Part shown: in pieces, positions 16,282 to 25,493 of the stretch
How positions within the stretch are numbered: position 1 is the first letter of the stretch
Layout: each line of letters begins with the position of its first letter
NCBI RefSeq assembly: GCF_000426825.1
Contig: NZ_AUGC01000005.1
Location: forward strand, 1 to 64,000
From: Thermonema rossianum DSM 10300
Lineage (GTDB): Bacteria; Bacteroidota; Bacteroidia; Cytophagales; Thermonemataceae
Reading direction: 5' to 3'
DNA: 64,000 nt
The notes under the pieces: generated by a model
Database searches by the model: none
Told to the model about the DNA's origin: nothing
The model's input: the letters and a program-made list of their open reading frames with translations, nothing else
Position numbers and translations under genes: made by a program

Positions 16282-17973
16282 ATGAAAAAAGGCATAACTA
16301 CATTGGGCATCAGCCTGTTGTTGGCAGCAGCTGCCCAAGCACAGTTGGCATACCCGCCCATGAAGGCGGCAGCACAAATAAAACAAGAAGAGCCGCCAAA
16401 AAACTGGTTCAACCTGGACAACGAGCAAGACGGCGTGAAGGGGATGAGCGTGGAGCGTGCCTATGCCGAACTGCTGAAAGGCAAAAAAGGACGTACGGTC
16501 ATTGTGGCGGTCATCGATTCGGGCGTGGATATAGAACATGAAGACCTGCAGGGACATATATGGACCAATGAGGATGAAATCCCCGGCAATGGCATCGACG
16601 ATGACAAAAACGGCTATATCGACGATGTGCACGGATGGAATTTCATAGGCGGTAAGGATGGAAAGAACGTGTATCATGATACTTATGAGCTTACCCGCTT
16701 GTATGCTGCTTACAACAAGCGTTTTAAGGAGGTTGACCCTGCCACCTTGAGCGGAAAAGACAAAGAAGATTATGACCATTATTTAGAGATAAAAAAAGCA
16801 TACGAGCAGGCTTATGCAGAGGCAAAACAGCGCTATCAGCAATTTATGAGCATCTATGAGCCTTTTGCTGATGCTTGTAAAAAGCTGAAAGAGCGTCTGA
16901 AAGTAGATGAGCTGACCCCCGAAGTACTCAACGAACTCGAAGAAGACGAGCTGCAAGAAGAAAAAGCCACTTACTTATATCTCACACAAATGCGTGGTTT
17001 GTCGGAAGCTGACATGGAGGAGTATAAAAGCTACTTCGAGGGGCTCATGAAGTATGGTTATAACCCCGACTTCAACCCGCGCACCATTGTAGGCGATAAT
17101 CCCGAAGACATCAACGACCGCTTTTATGGCAATGCCGATGTGGAAGGACCGGACGCCACTCATGGTACGCATGTAGCCGGCATCATTGCTGCCGTGCGCG
17201 GCAACGGCATTGGTATGGACGGCGTGGCTGACAATGTATTGATTATGCCGGTGCGGGTGGTACCCGATGGCGACGAGCGCGACAAAGACGTGGCTTTGGG
17301 CATCCGCTATGCGGTAGATAATGGGGCACATATCATCAACATGAGCTTCGGCAAAGCTTACTCGCCGCACAAAGAGTGGGTAGATGAAGCCATTCGCTAT
17401 GCCGAATCGAAAGGTGTTTTATTGGTGCATGCAGCCGGCAACGATGGTAAAAATACCGATGTAGAGCCCAATTTCCCTACCAAGTTTTTTGGTAACGAAC
17501 GCAACGATGACCAACAGGCGCAAGCCTGGTTGGAAGTAGGGGCTTCTTCTTGGGCAAACGACCCCAAAGAGTTTGTGGCGTCATTTTCTAATTACGGAGA
17601 CAAAACTGTAGATGTTTTTGCGCCGGGTGTAGCCATTTACTCTACTGTACCCAACAACCAATACGAAGACCTGCAAGGCACCAGCATGGCATCGCCTGCC
17701 ACTGCCGGGGTGGCTGCGCTGATTATGTCTTACTATCCGGAGCTGACAGCCCGTCAGGTAAAAGACATCATCATGCAGTCAGTGGTGAAATACGAAGGCA
17801 TGGAGGTGAACAAACCCGGCAGCCGTAATGACATGATACCTTTTGATGAATTGTGTATATCAGATGGTATCGTGAATGCTTACAAGGCGGTGCAGCTGGC
17901 AGAAGAGATGACACAAGGGAAGGGGAAAAAGAAAAAGAATAAAAAGAAAAGAAAAAACAAGAAGCGTAAATAA
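16282..17973 (+). CDS. Exported S8 family subtilisin-like serine protease
   Basis: A 563-residue protease with signal peptide (1-20, AAQA before QL). The catalytic triad is Asp79 (AVIDSGVD), His297 (HGTHVAG) and Ser468 (GTSMASP), with oxyanion Asn387 (AAGND). Between the Asp and His motifs is a helical insertion of roughly 160 residues (about 125-285, rich in Lys, Glu and Tyr), making this distance far longer than in subtilisin. The C-terminus is a very basic tail (about 541-563) almost entirely of Lys, Arg and Asn, and no T9SS tail is visible. The enzyme probably acts in the periplasm or at the cell surface; the basic tail may bind an acidic surface. It is a single gene with its own promoter and terminator. 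Confidence 0.93.
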   Translation: MKKGITTLGISLLLAAAAQAQLAYPPMKAAAQIKQEEPPKNWFNLDNEQDGVKGMSVERAYAELLKGKKGRTVIVAVIDSGVDIEHEDLQGHIWTNEDEIPGNGIDDDKNGYIDDVHGWNFIGGKDGKNVYHDTYELTRLYAAYNKRFKEVDPATLSGKDKEDYDHYLEIKKAYEQAYAEAKQRYQQFMSIYEPFADACKKLKERLKVDELTPEVLNELEEDELQEEKATYLYLTQMRGLSEADMEEYKSYFEGLMKYGYNPDFNPRTIVGDNPEDINDRFYGNADVEGPDATHGTHVAGIIAAVRGNGIGMDGVADNVLIMPVRVVPDGDERDKDVALGIRYAVDNGAHIINMSFGKAYSPHKEWVDEAIRYAESKGVLLVHAAGNDGKNTDVEPNFPTKFFGNERNDDQQAQAWLEVGASSWANDPKEFVASFSNYGDKTVDVFAPGVAIYSTVPNNQYEDLQGTSMASPATAGVAALIMSYYPELTARQVKDIIMQSVVKYEGMEVNKPGSRNDMIPFDELCISDGIVNAYKAVQLAEEMTQGKGKKKKNKKKRKNKKRK

Positions 17974-17990
17974 ACCTTAGGTAAAGAAAG

Positions 17991-18029
17991 CAGGAAGCCG
18001 GGTGCGTTGGTGCCCGGCTTTCCTGTTTT
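17991..18029 (+). terminator. Terminator of the subtilase gene
   Basis: CAGGAAGCCGGG pairs with CCCGGCTTTCCTG (one bulged base), loop of about 10 bases, then TTTTG. Confidence 0.8.
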
Positions 18030-18140
18030 GATAGGCTAAAGCGAAACAGGCATTTTATGTTCTCTTCGTCCTTCCGGGTGCTCTCCCTTTTATGTTTTCA
18101 AACCTTCCTCTTCACGCTTTCGAGTCTTCCCTTTGGGCTT

Positions 18141-18182
18141 TCGGGCATCCCTTTTGTCATTTCGGGCATCCCCTTTGTCATT
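18141..18182. repeat. 21-bp tandem repeat, two units
   Basis: Two near-identical units TCGGGCATCCC(T/C)TTTGTCATT at 18141 and 18162 lead directly into repeat element R4a. Confidence 0.7.
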
Positions 18183-18265
18183 TCGAGCGCAGCGAGAAAT
18201 CTCTTTTGCTTCTTGTGGCTTGGCTTGATGGGAGCTCTCACTCGCTTCGCTCGTTCGAGATGACA
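18176..18265. repeat. Dispersed palindromic repeat R4a
   Basis: A clean element: TGTCATTTCGAGCGCAGCGA arm, inner TTTTGCTTCTTGTGGC, and the arm ending GTTCGAGATGACA. The gap 17974-18580 contains R4a, R4b, the tandem repeat and two terminators, and no gene. Confidence 0.88.
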
Positions 18266-18374
18266 AGCTAAGCCTATGTGGGGGCCATCCTTTCTTTGTC
18301 ATATTGTCCCTCTTTCTTTAAGCCGCTTTTTGTTCTTTCAAGTACTCTCCATTTTCATTTCGACTCTCCTCTTT

Positions 18375-18499
18375 TGTCATTTCGAGCGCAAGCGAGAAAT
18401 CTCTTTGCTTTTTTGATTTGGCTTGGTGAGATTAAGATTTCTCACCTCACTACGTGAGGTTCGAAATGACAAGTTACACTTCGCTTGTTCGAGATGACA
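18375..18499. repeat. Dispersed palindromic repeat R4b
   Basis: Second element in the same gap: TGTCATTTCGAGCGCAAGCG arm, inner TTGCTTTTTTGATTTGGC, right arm with GTGAGGTTCGAAATGACA, then a further half arm ending GATGACA at 18499. Confidence 0.85.
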
Positions 18500-18528
18500 A
18501 GCTACATTGAGCAGTGCCGCCTGCCAAA

Positions 18529-18557
18529 TAAAAAAGAGCTGCCTTAAAGCAGCTCTC
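18529..18557 (-). terminator. Terminator of porU-porV
   Basis: On the minus strand AGAGCTGC and GCAGCTCT pair (8 bp, 6-base loop), followed by TTTTTTATTT. Confidence 0.8.
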
Positions 18558-18580
18558 TTACCCATTCTTGCTAAAAAAGG

Positions 18581-19765
18581 TTAATCATTGTCTTGTTTAT
18601 CGAACGATACGCGCAAAGTAAAACGCAAGGTTTCTGCCAAGGGGTGGTTGCGCTGGGTAGGAATCAAATAGGCTGCATCGATACCAAATACTTGATAGCG
18701 CGCCCCCAAGCCAACGGAGAAATACTTGCGGTCGCCTTTGTTTTTATGCTCGGTAGCATAGCCGGCACGTGCAAAAAAGAGGTCTTGATAGCTGTATTCC
18801 ACGCCAAAATTGCCTACAAACTCTTGCAACTCTTCCTTGAAGCCGCCCGGGGCGTCGCCAAAAGAGCGGAAAATGCCTTGCAGGAGTGTTAAGTCCCTCG
18901 GGTCTTGCCCCTTTACTATGTTGCCTTGGCTGTCCACCTGAGGCGGCGTAGGCACCAGCAGTTTGTTGGCATCGATAAGGAAGGTTACCTTGTTGTAAGG
19001 GTCCAAATGCAAGCCTATGGCCGTGCCTATGCGCAAGTTGGTAGGAATGAAATCTTTCACATTGTCGTCTGAATAAGACATCTTGGCGCCTATGTTGCTG
19101 ATATTCACACCAAAGGCCAGGTCCACTTCCCGGTTGCCTACATTCAGCCCTTGGCGGCGGTAGAAAGCAGCCACATCGGCACCGGCACTGTTGCCCGGTT
19201 TGGCTTGGCTTGTTTGGGAAGTGCTCACGTTGCCGGCAATATTCGAGTGGATGAAGAAACCGCCCACTGCCATGGAGAAATACTCGGACAACAGTACGGA
19301 ATAGTGTGCCCGCACGGCAAATTCACGCGGGCGGTAATCACCCAGCGATTGGTTGTTTTGGTCGGTGAATTGTATGTCGCCCAGGTCAAAATAGGTCAAC
19401 GAAAGGTCAACGGCTTGGCGTTCATCCCACTTATAATAGCCCGAGAGGAAGGTAAGCGACATGTCGTTGACCAGCTTGCGCAGCCAAGGAGAGTACGAGA
19501 GTGACACTTCTGCTTGTTTTTCGGCAAAAGCGATGCGGGCAGGGTTCCAATAAGCCGCATTGGCATCGGCATCCATGAGCGCCACGCCGGCATCGCCCAT
19601 GCCGGCAGAGCGGGCATCGGGGGCTATGTTCACGAAGGGAACGGCCGTAGTGATGGGACGCTTGGTGGTGTCCTGTCCGCTAATGACAGGTGCCGGACTG
19701 CCCTGCCCATAGCCGGCATACAGGCTGCTGCCTGTCAGTAAAATGCTAATCCACAATTTTTTCAT
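18581..19765 (-). CDS. porV: Type IX secretion outer-membrane protein PorV
   Basis: A 394-residue outer-membrane beta-barrel. After the signal peptide (MKKLWISILLTGSSLYAGYGQ) comes the hallmark region VPFVNIAPDARSAGMGDAGVAL followed by NAAYWNPA, as in FadL-fold PorV proteins. PorV (LptO) shuttles T9SS cargo from the translocon to the PorU sortase on the cell surface. The start is the ATG at 19765; the longer reading frame adds 17 residues before the signal. It lies 63 bp after porU in the same direction, the usual Bacteroidota order, so the two are probably co-transcribed. Confidence 0.95.
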   Translation of the reverse strand: MKKLWISILLTGSSLYAGYGQGSPAPVISGQDTTKRPITTAVPFVNIAPDARSAGMGDAGVALMDADANAAYWNPARIAFAEKQAEVSLSYSPWLRKLVNDMSLTFLSGYYKWDERQAVDLSLTYFDLGDIQFTDQNNQSLGDYRPREFAVRAHYSVLLSEYFSMAVGGFFIHSNIAGNVSTSQTSQAKPGNSAGADVAAFYRRQGLNVGNREVDLAFGVNISNIGAKMSYSDDNVKDFIPTNLRIGTAIGLHLDPYNKVTFLIDANKLLVPTPPQVDSQGNIVKGQDPRDLTLLQGIFRSFGDAPGGFKEELQEFVGNFGVEYSYQDLFFARAGYATEHKNKGDRKYFSVGLGARYQVFGIDAAYLIPTQRNHPLAETLRFTLRVSFDKQDND

Positions 19766-19828
19766 CGGGTTCTTCCTGTTTGATTTCACTTGAGTAAAGA
19801 GGTGTTTCATAAGCAAAGAAAGGCTGCT

Positions 19829-22800
19829 TTATTCATTTTTTATGATTTTTCCTGAATAGACGACTTCTCCTTTCGGGGCACGTAATATAAGACGGTAAAT
19901 ATACAAACCATTTGGCAAATTCGACAGATTGCCGCTTTCTATTCGCCACCTTTGGGGGGCGTGAGGATGATAAGCGGTGAGGGTGGCGGCTTTCTGCCCC
20001 ATATTGTTGATAAGCTCAATTTGTGCATTCACTGCTTCGCCGGCTACATCGTGGGCTACCATCCAGCTGAGCGAGCTGCCGAAAGGGTTAGGATAGGTTT
20101 CTACCGTGTGGATATGCACACTTTGGCTGTCGCTGACAACGAAACGGATATTGGCTTCGGTGGGATTCATGTATGTATCCCAAGCCAGCAGGCGCAGGCT
20201 GTGTTCGCCCGGCGGCAAGTCGGAGAGGGGGTAGCGCAAAGTGCCGCGTGTGTAGTCATCGCGGTCGGCAAAATAGTAGTTGCCCGCCCGGAAGGTGAGA
20301 GAGTCATCGAGTATGAGCACAATACCTTGTCCGCGGCTGCTGCCTGTCAGGTTGATGCCGTGTTCGTCGTAGAAGCGGGCATACACCACGGAAGAAGCGG
20401 GCACCATGTCGCCATTGCGGAAGGTAGAGTCGTTCATGTATAAGTCAATGCGGGGGGGCGTGTTGTCTTCGGGATAAGTGGAAGCCGTGCCACCCACGCG
20501 CAGCCCGGCAGTGCCACCACCGGCATCTATGTTGCGGAGCGTGTCGGCTGCATACAAACTCAGCTTGCCATAGCCTTCGTAGTATTGTATGCCTTTGGGT
20601 AAGACAAACCGAAAGCTGAACTGCCCGTTTACAACGCTTGCTTTGCCCTGAAAGAGCAGATTGTCGTAGCTGTAATAAGTCATGGGCGGGTTGCCCTGCG
20701 AGCCTTTGGTTTGCAGGGAAGTGGCTTTATCGAAAAAACGTATGCTCAATTCGCCGTCAAATGCGAGGGGTTGCCCGTTGTCGTCGGTGATGCTGCCTTC
20801 CATATGCACTTCTTCCAATGCCGATAATACTTCGTTTTGTGTGGCAGTGGCATAATCCATGCCGTTGATTCGTGTAAGGGTGATTTGATAACGCGGGTAG
20901 GCAAGTCGCAGGGCAGGGTCGCCCAGCAGGCTGAAGTTGCGGTTCACCACGCCGGCCAGACTGTTGTTTTTGGTGATGCGCATCAGGTCGCCCAAACGGG
21001 GCAGCTCTCCATCTACCGGTGTAAAGAGGGCTTCATACAGTTTCTGGTTCAGTAAGAAGTTGGTACTGGCATAGACGGGTCTTGTGGTGGTCAGCAAGCC
21101 TATGGCACCGCCCCCGGCACGCAGGATGGCTTCTTCGGCAGCCGACTGCAACGAAGGGTCATCGTAGCGCCCAAATTCACAGGTGGCAGTAACCATGAAA
21201 GGGTAGTGGTTTTGCCAGTTCCACCGGTCCCGTATGTCGTTGTAGGTGAGTATGCCTTCTTGCGTCCAGCCAAACTCGCTGCCGTGCCCGCTGTAATTGA
21301 GCAACAAACTGCCCCGCTGTAGGAGACTGTACAGCTCTTGCCGTGCGGCCGGCGATATTTCGCCTGAGGGTGTGCTTTGCTGCTCGAAAGCATCGAGCAA
21401 CAGGCGGTGTGCAATATAGGCGGGGTGGTTGCTTTCCAAATAAGCAGCCAGTTGGTCGGCATCGCGCTGATGCTGGTTGTTGTCGCCGTCGTCGCCTACC
21501 AACACAAACTGCTGCCGCCAGTCGCCCAGGAAGCGGTTTCCGGTAGTGTAGGCAATGATTTTGTCTACCACGTTTTGCGCTTCCTGCAGACTGTTGCACG
21601 GAATGCGCCCTATGCCTATGTCAAGCGTATGTTCATCGGCAGGGGTAAAAAGAAAATTCTCTTTCCATTCGCCTTCATTGCTTTCCAAAAAGCCGAAGTA
21701 GTCATCCGAAGAAAAGCTATATACCGGGTGAAGGGATTGGCGCGACTCGTAAGTAGGCACCAGGCTTTGAGAACGTGTGTTTTCCAATAAGTGACGGTAG
21801 TCATAGGAGGCATCGCCCATCAACAGCAGGTAGCGCAGGGTGTTGGGGCTTCGCTCATAGAGCATACGCACGAAGTCGCGCAGCGCGGTAGGGTCCTGCT
21901 TGCCGCCCGAAAACTCATGATATACTTGCCGGATACTTACCACAGCTACGCTCATGCCGTCGTGTTGGCGGTGATGCTCGGCCAGTTTTTCGGCAGCGGG
22001 CAGAAAGTCGGGATATGCCACAATCAACAGTTGAGGGGTGGGCAGGGCATGAAGGTTTTGTTTTTCAATGGCTTCTATGCTTGCCGCCGTAAGGAATGGA
22101 CTGCCTTGCCATGCTACGAAGAAACGGGGGGCGCCACCGGAAAAGAAAAAAGACAGCTGTGCGTTTTGCCGGACGGCAGCCATTTGCTTTACTTCAAAGG
22201 GGTTGCTGATGTCCCACACTTTGGCATCGCTTTGTGCACCTTCTATCACAAAGCGGTAGTTGCCGCCGTTTAGGGTTTGCAAGTTGGTAAAGAAAAGGGT
22301 ATCGTCGGCAGCATACAAGCGGGCTAATCTTTTGCCGCGCAGTTCAATATAGTTTAAATAAGCCTTGAAGGCATTGTTGGGGTACGACAGCGAAAGCTGT
22401 AGTTTGTCGTTGGTGATAAGCGAGCGCGGCACCACATAGTTGCCCGTGTCTTGTTTGGCTTTGAAGTCATATTTGCTGCCTGAGACAGGAGGCAATGCAA
22501 GTTTGCCGATGGCTTGTCCGTTGGCGGTAATATCGAGAGCCGAGGCAGTGGTGGCGGTGCCGGCAGCCACTATGCGCAATTGCAGGTCGCTGCTTAGGCC
22601 GGGCAGTTCGAAGTCCCAACTGTAGGTACGGGTGACAAAAAACATTTCGCCATACCATTCCCTGCCCGAGCCTGCCGAAAATTCGTTTTTCAGTATGTTT
22701 TGAGCGTCTTTTTCATAGTGTAAAAAATAATCATAGGTGGTCAGGATTTGGGCGTTACTACTTGAACCGGCGGTTTCGGTTATGCGCTTTCCGTTGCCTT

Positions 22801-23245
22801 GCGAGTGGGTGAGGAAATAATAGTTGTACTTGTCATAAAGATGCTGCTCGTAGCGCAGTTCACCGGCTTGGTCGTCGTAATAGAGGCGGGAGGGGGCTTC
22901 GCCATAAAAAAGAATGTAGTCGCCGGGGTCGAATTTACCGTCTTCTTCGCCTGCTACACGTATGGCTACTTCTTGTAAATCACCGGGGCGGGGAGCGCTG
23001 TTGGCTTGCGGAAGCATGCCGCTGCCATGTGCATACAGACGCAGGCTGCGCGGGTCAAGGGCATCTACCGGCAAGCCGGCTTCTTTCAGTTCGTTGTAAG
23101 TGATTTTGTAAAGCCCCCGTTGCATGATGCCTATCTTCCACCACTCGCCTTGTGCCAGTACAGAAGAGGGAGCAAATTGTGCATGGGCAAGGTGCTGTGT
23201 CCCTAAAAACAGCACCAACAGAAGGTATTTTAACTTGTTTAGCAT
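19829..23245 (-). CDS. porU: Type IX secretion sortase PorU
   Basis: A 1138-residue gingipain-like C25 cysteine peptidase with signal peptide (1-22, AHA before QF). The catalytic pair is His654 (NYSGHGSE) and Cys689 (TATCEFGR). The N-terminal 380 residues are beta-rich. The C-terminus carries a T9SS type A sorting domain (about 1040-1138: TYPNPF at its start, PNGLYIYRL near its end). PorU removes the sorting domain of cargo and joins the protein to anionic lipopolysaccharide. Length and order match known PorU proteins. Its presence shows the cell uses a T9SS; no other T9SS core gene is in this window. Confidence 0.96.
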   Translation of the reverse strand: MLNKLKYLLLVLFLGTQHLAHAQFAPSSVLAQGEWWKIGIMQRGLYKITYNELKEAGLPVDALDPRSLRLYAHGSGMLPQANSAPRPGDLQEVAIRVAGEEDGKFDPGDYILFYGEAPSRLYYDDQAGELRYEQHLYDKYNYYFLTHSQGNGKRITETAGSSSNAQILTTYDYFLHYEKDAQNILKNEFSAGSGREWYGEMFFVTRTYSWDFELPGLSSDLQLRIVAAGTATTASALDITANGQAIGKLALPPVSGSKYDFKAKQDTGNYVVPRSLITNDKLQLSLSYPNNAFKAYLNYIELRGKRLARLYAADDTLFFTNLQTLNGGNYRFVIEGAQSDAKVWDISNPFEVKQMAAVRQNAQLSFFFSGGAPRFFVAWQGSPFLTAASIEAIEKQNLHALPTPQLLIVAYPDFLPAAEKLAEHHRQHDGMSVAVVSIRQVYHEFSGGKQDPTALRDFVRMLYERSPNTLRYLLLMGDASYDYRHLLENTRSQSLVPTYESRQSLHPVYSFSSDDYFGFLESNEGEWKENFLFTPADEHTLDIGIGRIPCNSLQEAQNVVDKIIAYTTGNRFLGDWRQQFVLVGDDGDNNQHQRDADQLAAYLESNHPAYIAHRLLLDAFEQQSTPSGEISPAARQELYSLLQRGSLLLNYSGHGSEFGWTQEGILTYNDIRDRWNWQNHYPFMVTATCEFGRYDDPSLQSAAEEAILRAGGGAIGLLTTTRPVYASTNFLLNQKLYEALFTPVDGELPRLGDLMRITKNNSLAGVVNRNFSLLGDPALRLAYPRYQITLTRINGMDYATATQNEVLSALEEVHMEGSITDDNGQPLAFDGELSIRFFDKATSLQTKGSQGNPPMTYYSYDNLLFQGKASVVNGQFSFRFVLPKGIQYYEGYGKLSLYAADTLRNIDAGGGTAGLRVGGTASTYPEDNTPPRIDLYMNDSTFRNGDMVPASSVVYARFYDEHGINLTGSSRGQGIVLILDDSLTFRAGNYYFADRDDYTRGTLRYPLSDLPPGEHSLRLLAWDTYMNPTEANIRFVVSDSQSVHIHTVETYPNPFGSSLSWMVAHDVAGEAVNAQIELINNMGQKAATLTAYHPHAPQRWRIESGNLSNLPNGLYIYRLILRAPKGEVVYSGKIIKNE

Positions 23246-23328
23246 CTTTTAGTTTTGCTTCATTTCGTGTGTGAATACAACAAATAATATGCGAAGTAAG
23301 CCAATTTAACAAAAGAAGACGTCATGTT

Positions 23329-24063
23329 TTAAAACCAGAAATGAAATACATAGTTCTGCTTTTCTATTTGAAATCCTGCTTTTTCATAGAATTGTATTGC
23401 TTGGCGGTTGTGATATTGGGTGTTGAGGCGCAGGAAACGGCAGCCGGCCTCCCGTGCTCTGTGGGCGGCGTGTTGCAAGAGGCAGCGCCCTACGCCCTTG
23501 CCCCGCTCCGGCAAATCCACCGCAATCAGTTCTATGTAAGCGGTTGGGGGGGTGCTGCGCAATGCCAACAGGGCGGTGGGGTGTTGAGGGGTGCCGGCTA
23601 TCCATACGCTCGTGTCGGAAGCCTTCAGGCAGCGTGCAATCCAGTGGCGGTACAGCCGCTCAAATTCCTGATTCCGGAAGTGAGGGTCCAGGCGAAAGCG
23701 GGAGTGTGTACCGCTTAACAAAGCGAGTGCCTCCAGGCGGGCCGTAGCGTGGGGCAGTGTATATTGACTTATACTACAGGCTGCACCGGTAGTTGCCGGG
23801 CTTGCTTGTCCTTGCAAGGGGCAGACGAGGTGCACTTTGTGGTCGGTCCACAAGCCACCGGACGCCTGCATGGGCTCAATAATACCGCTTTGCACGGGGG
23901 TATATACATACAACAAGCGGATTTGCTTTTGTCGTGCTTCATCCATCAGCGCAGGAATATGGGAGGCAAGGGCATCCGCTTGCTCAAAAACATATTTTCC
24001 AACCGGATAACCGAAGAAATCACTGTCCCAGTGTAGTATTTCTATGCTCGTGGGTTTGTACAT
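23329..24063 (-). CDS. GNAT acetyltransferase, WecD-like
   Basis: A 244-residue protein. The N-terminal part begins with the WecD-type opening ILHWDSDFFGYPVGKY. The middle has SRFRLDPHFRN, then YRHWI, as in sugar-amine acetyltransferases such as RffC/WecD. The acetyl-CoA site is ERGKGVGRCLLQHAA and the C-terminal GNAT strand FYEKAGF. Such enzymes acetylate a dTDP-amino-sugar used in surface polysaccharide. The gene start overlaps the end of the glycosyltransferase gene by 44 bases; no later Met keeps the conserved opening, so the overlap is probably real. Substrate is not established. Confidence 0.8.
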   Translation of the reverse strand: MYKPTSIEILHWDSDFFGYPVGKYVFEQADALASHIPALMDEARQKQIRLLYVYTPVQSGIIEPMQASGGLWTDHKVHLVCPLQGQASPATTGAACSISQYTLPHATARLEALALLSGTHSRFRLDPHFRNQEFERLYRHWIARCLKASDTSVWIAGTPQHPTALLALRSTPPTAYIELIAVDLPERGKGVGRCLLQHAAHRAREAGCRFLRLNTQYHNRQAIQFYEKAGFQIEKQNYVFHFWF

Positions 24064-24994
24064 TGACAGTTTCCGAAATGACGTAAAGAGGGCGCCCCTG
24101 AATGCCCTCGAATATTTTACCTATGTAAAGCCCCAGCAAGCCCATGCACATGAGCAGCACCCCCGCCAAAAACCATATGGATATAATCAGGCTGGCATAA
24201 CCCAACACGGTGATGTATCCTAAAAAATAACGCACCAAGGTGATGATGCTGAACAAGAAAGCAAGGGCAGCCAGCCCCAACCCCAGCTGTATGACCAGCC
24301 ACATGGGGCGCGCCGACTGCGCCAGCATGACATCCACAGCCAGGCGCAGCAGCTTACGCAGGTCGTAGGTGCTGTGGCGGCCGTCGGGGCGTTGCCGGTG
24401 TTTGATGTCTATGGTTTTGGCTTTGAAGCCGGTCCATTGTACCATGGCAGGAAAGAAACGCACGGGCTCGCGCATGCGGCGCAGCGTATCCACCACTTTG
24501 CGGTGATAAATGCCAAAGTTGGCAATGCTTGGGTCGTAGCGGCGCCCGCTGAGCCAATGGAGCAGGCGGTAAAACAGGCGCCCGCCGGCTTGCTTATAAA
24601 AAGCGTGCCGCCGTTGTACACGCCGGGCAAGTACCATGTCGCAGTTGCCTTCAATGGCTGCTTCCCAGAGCGAGGCAATGGCTTCGGGTGGGTCTTCCAG
24701 GTCGCAGTCCATGACTACCACCCACTCGCCCCGGGCTATGTCCAAGCCTGCTGTGATGGCGTGGTGCTGTCCGAAATTGCGACTCAAGCGCACGGCTTTG
24801 ATGTGTGCGTGTTTGCTTGCTTGTGCCTGCATGTATGGCCATGAGCCGTCGCTGCTGCCGTCATCTACCAAGATGATTTCAAACGGGCAGCCTATGCGCG
24901 CCATGACTGCATGGAGCTGCTCCAGCAGTGCCGGCAATACACCTTCCGCTTCGAATACCGGGCTTACGATGGACAAGGTGGGAGTGGATGCCAT
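24020..24994 (-). CDS. Family 2 glycosyltransferase, polyprenyl-phosphate type
   Basis: A 324-residue membrane protein. The GT2 catalytic domain (about 5-220) shows SIVSPVFEAEG, LVDDGSSDGSW and DCDLEDPPE. Two membrane helices follow (about 230-255 and 265-290). This matches DPM1/GtrB/ArnC-like enzymes that move a sugar from a nucleotide to a polyprenyl phosphate. The ATG at 24994 starts MASTPTLSIV and is preferred over the upstream ATG at 25033. It is followed by an overlapping WecD-like acetyltransferase, which suggests the pair prepares an acetylated sugar for an envelope glycan. No ligase or flippase is adjacent. Confidence 0.92.
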   Translation of the reverse strand: MASTPTLSIVSPVFEAEGVLPALLEQLHAVMARIGCPFEIILVDDGSSDGSWPYMQAQASKHAHIKAVRLSRNFGQHHAITAGLDIARGEWVVVMDCDLEDPPEAIASLWEAAIEGNCDMVLARRVQRRHAFYKQAGGRLFYRLLHWLSGRRYDPSIANFGIYHRKVVDTLRRMREPVRFFPAMVQWTGFKAKTIDIKHRQRPDGRHSTYDLRKLLRLAVDVMLAQSARPMWLVIQLGLGLAALAFLFSIITLVRYFLGYITVLGYASLIISIWFLAGVLLMCMGLLGLYIGKIFEGIQGRPLYVISETVNVQTHEHRNTTLGQ

Positions 24995-25100
24995 GGGGTT
25001 ATAAACTGCTTTCGTCGGGCAACGAAGATACAAAAAAGCAAAGTTTATATACCAACCGGAGCAAAAAGGTGTTCCTCTTTGTCATTTTGAGCATCATTTT

Positions 25101-25200
25101 CTGTCCTTTCGAGCGCAAGCGGGAAGTCTCTTTTTGCTTCTTGTGGCTTCTTGCGATGAGATTGAGATTCTCACCTCACTGCGTTCGGTTCGAAATGACA
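25101..25200. repeat. Dispersed palindromic repeat R5
   Basis: TGTCCTTTCGAGCGCAAGCG arm, inner TTTTTGCTTCTTGTGGC, and right arm ending GTTCGAAATGACA; a degenerate tail runs to about 25260. It sits between divergent genes. The gap 24995-25493 holds this element, the T17 tract and the leader of peptide 3. Confidence 0.85.
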
Positions 25201-25327
25201 TACTACGCTTGCGTTCTGTGAGAAATGGCAGGTGTTGTTTGTGCTCTGTTCGAGATGATAAAAAAGCTGTTTTGTTTGTTTGAAGTTCTTGTCCGGTGTG
25301 TGTCTGGTTTTGTGTGATTTTTTTAAC

Positions 25328-25367
25328 AAAATTACTTGCATGGTTTTTTTTTTTTTTTTTAGACTTG
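25328..25367 (+). promoter_or_regulatory. Possible promoter with T17 spacer, peptide 3 locus
   Basis: AAAATTACTTG (25328-25338) is the box seen also at 67 and 1677. Twenty-one bases after its TTG stands TAGACTTG (25360-25367), one mismatch from TAnnTTTG. A run of 17 T (25344-25360) fills most of the spacer. A slip in the T tract would change the spacing. Confidence 0.45.
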
Positions 25368-25493
25368 TGCTGTCAAGGTTCGAGCATCTTTCGACATACG
25401 ATGCCGGCTTAGTATGTTGGGAGGTGTTTGGATATTGACCCGGTACCGATAATCATTTCTAAATCATGTTGAACATTAAAAACTTAGAGAGTC

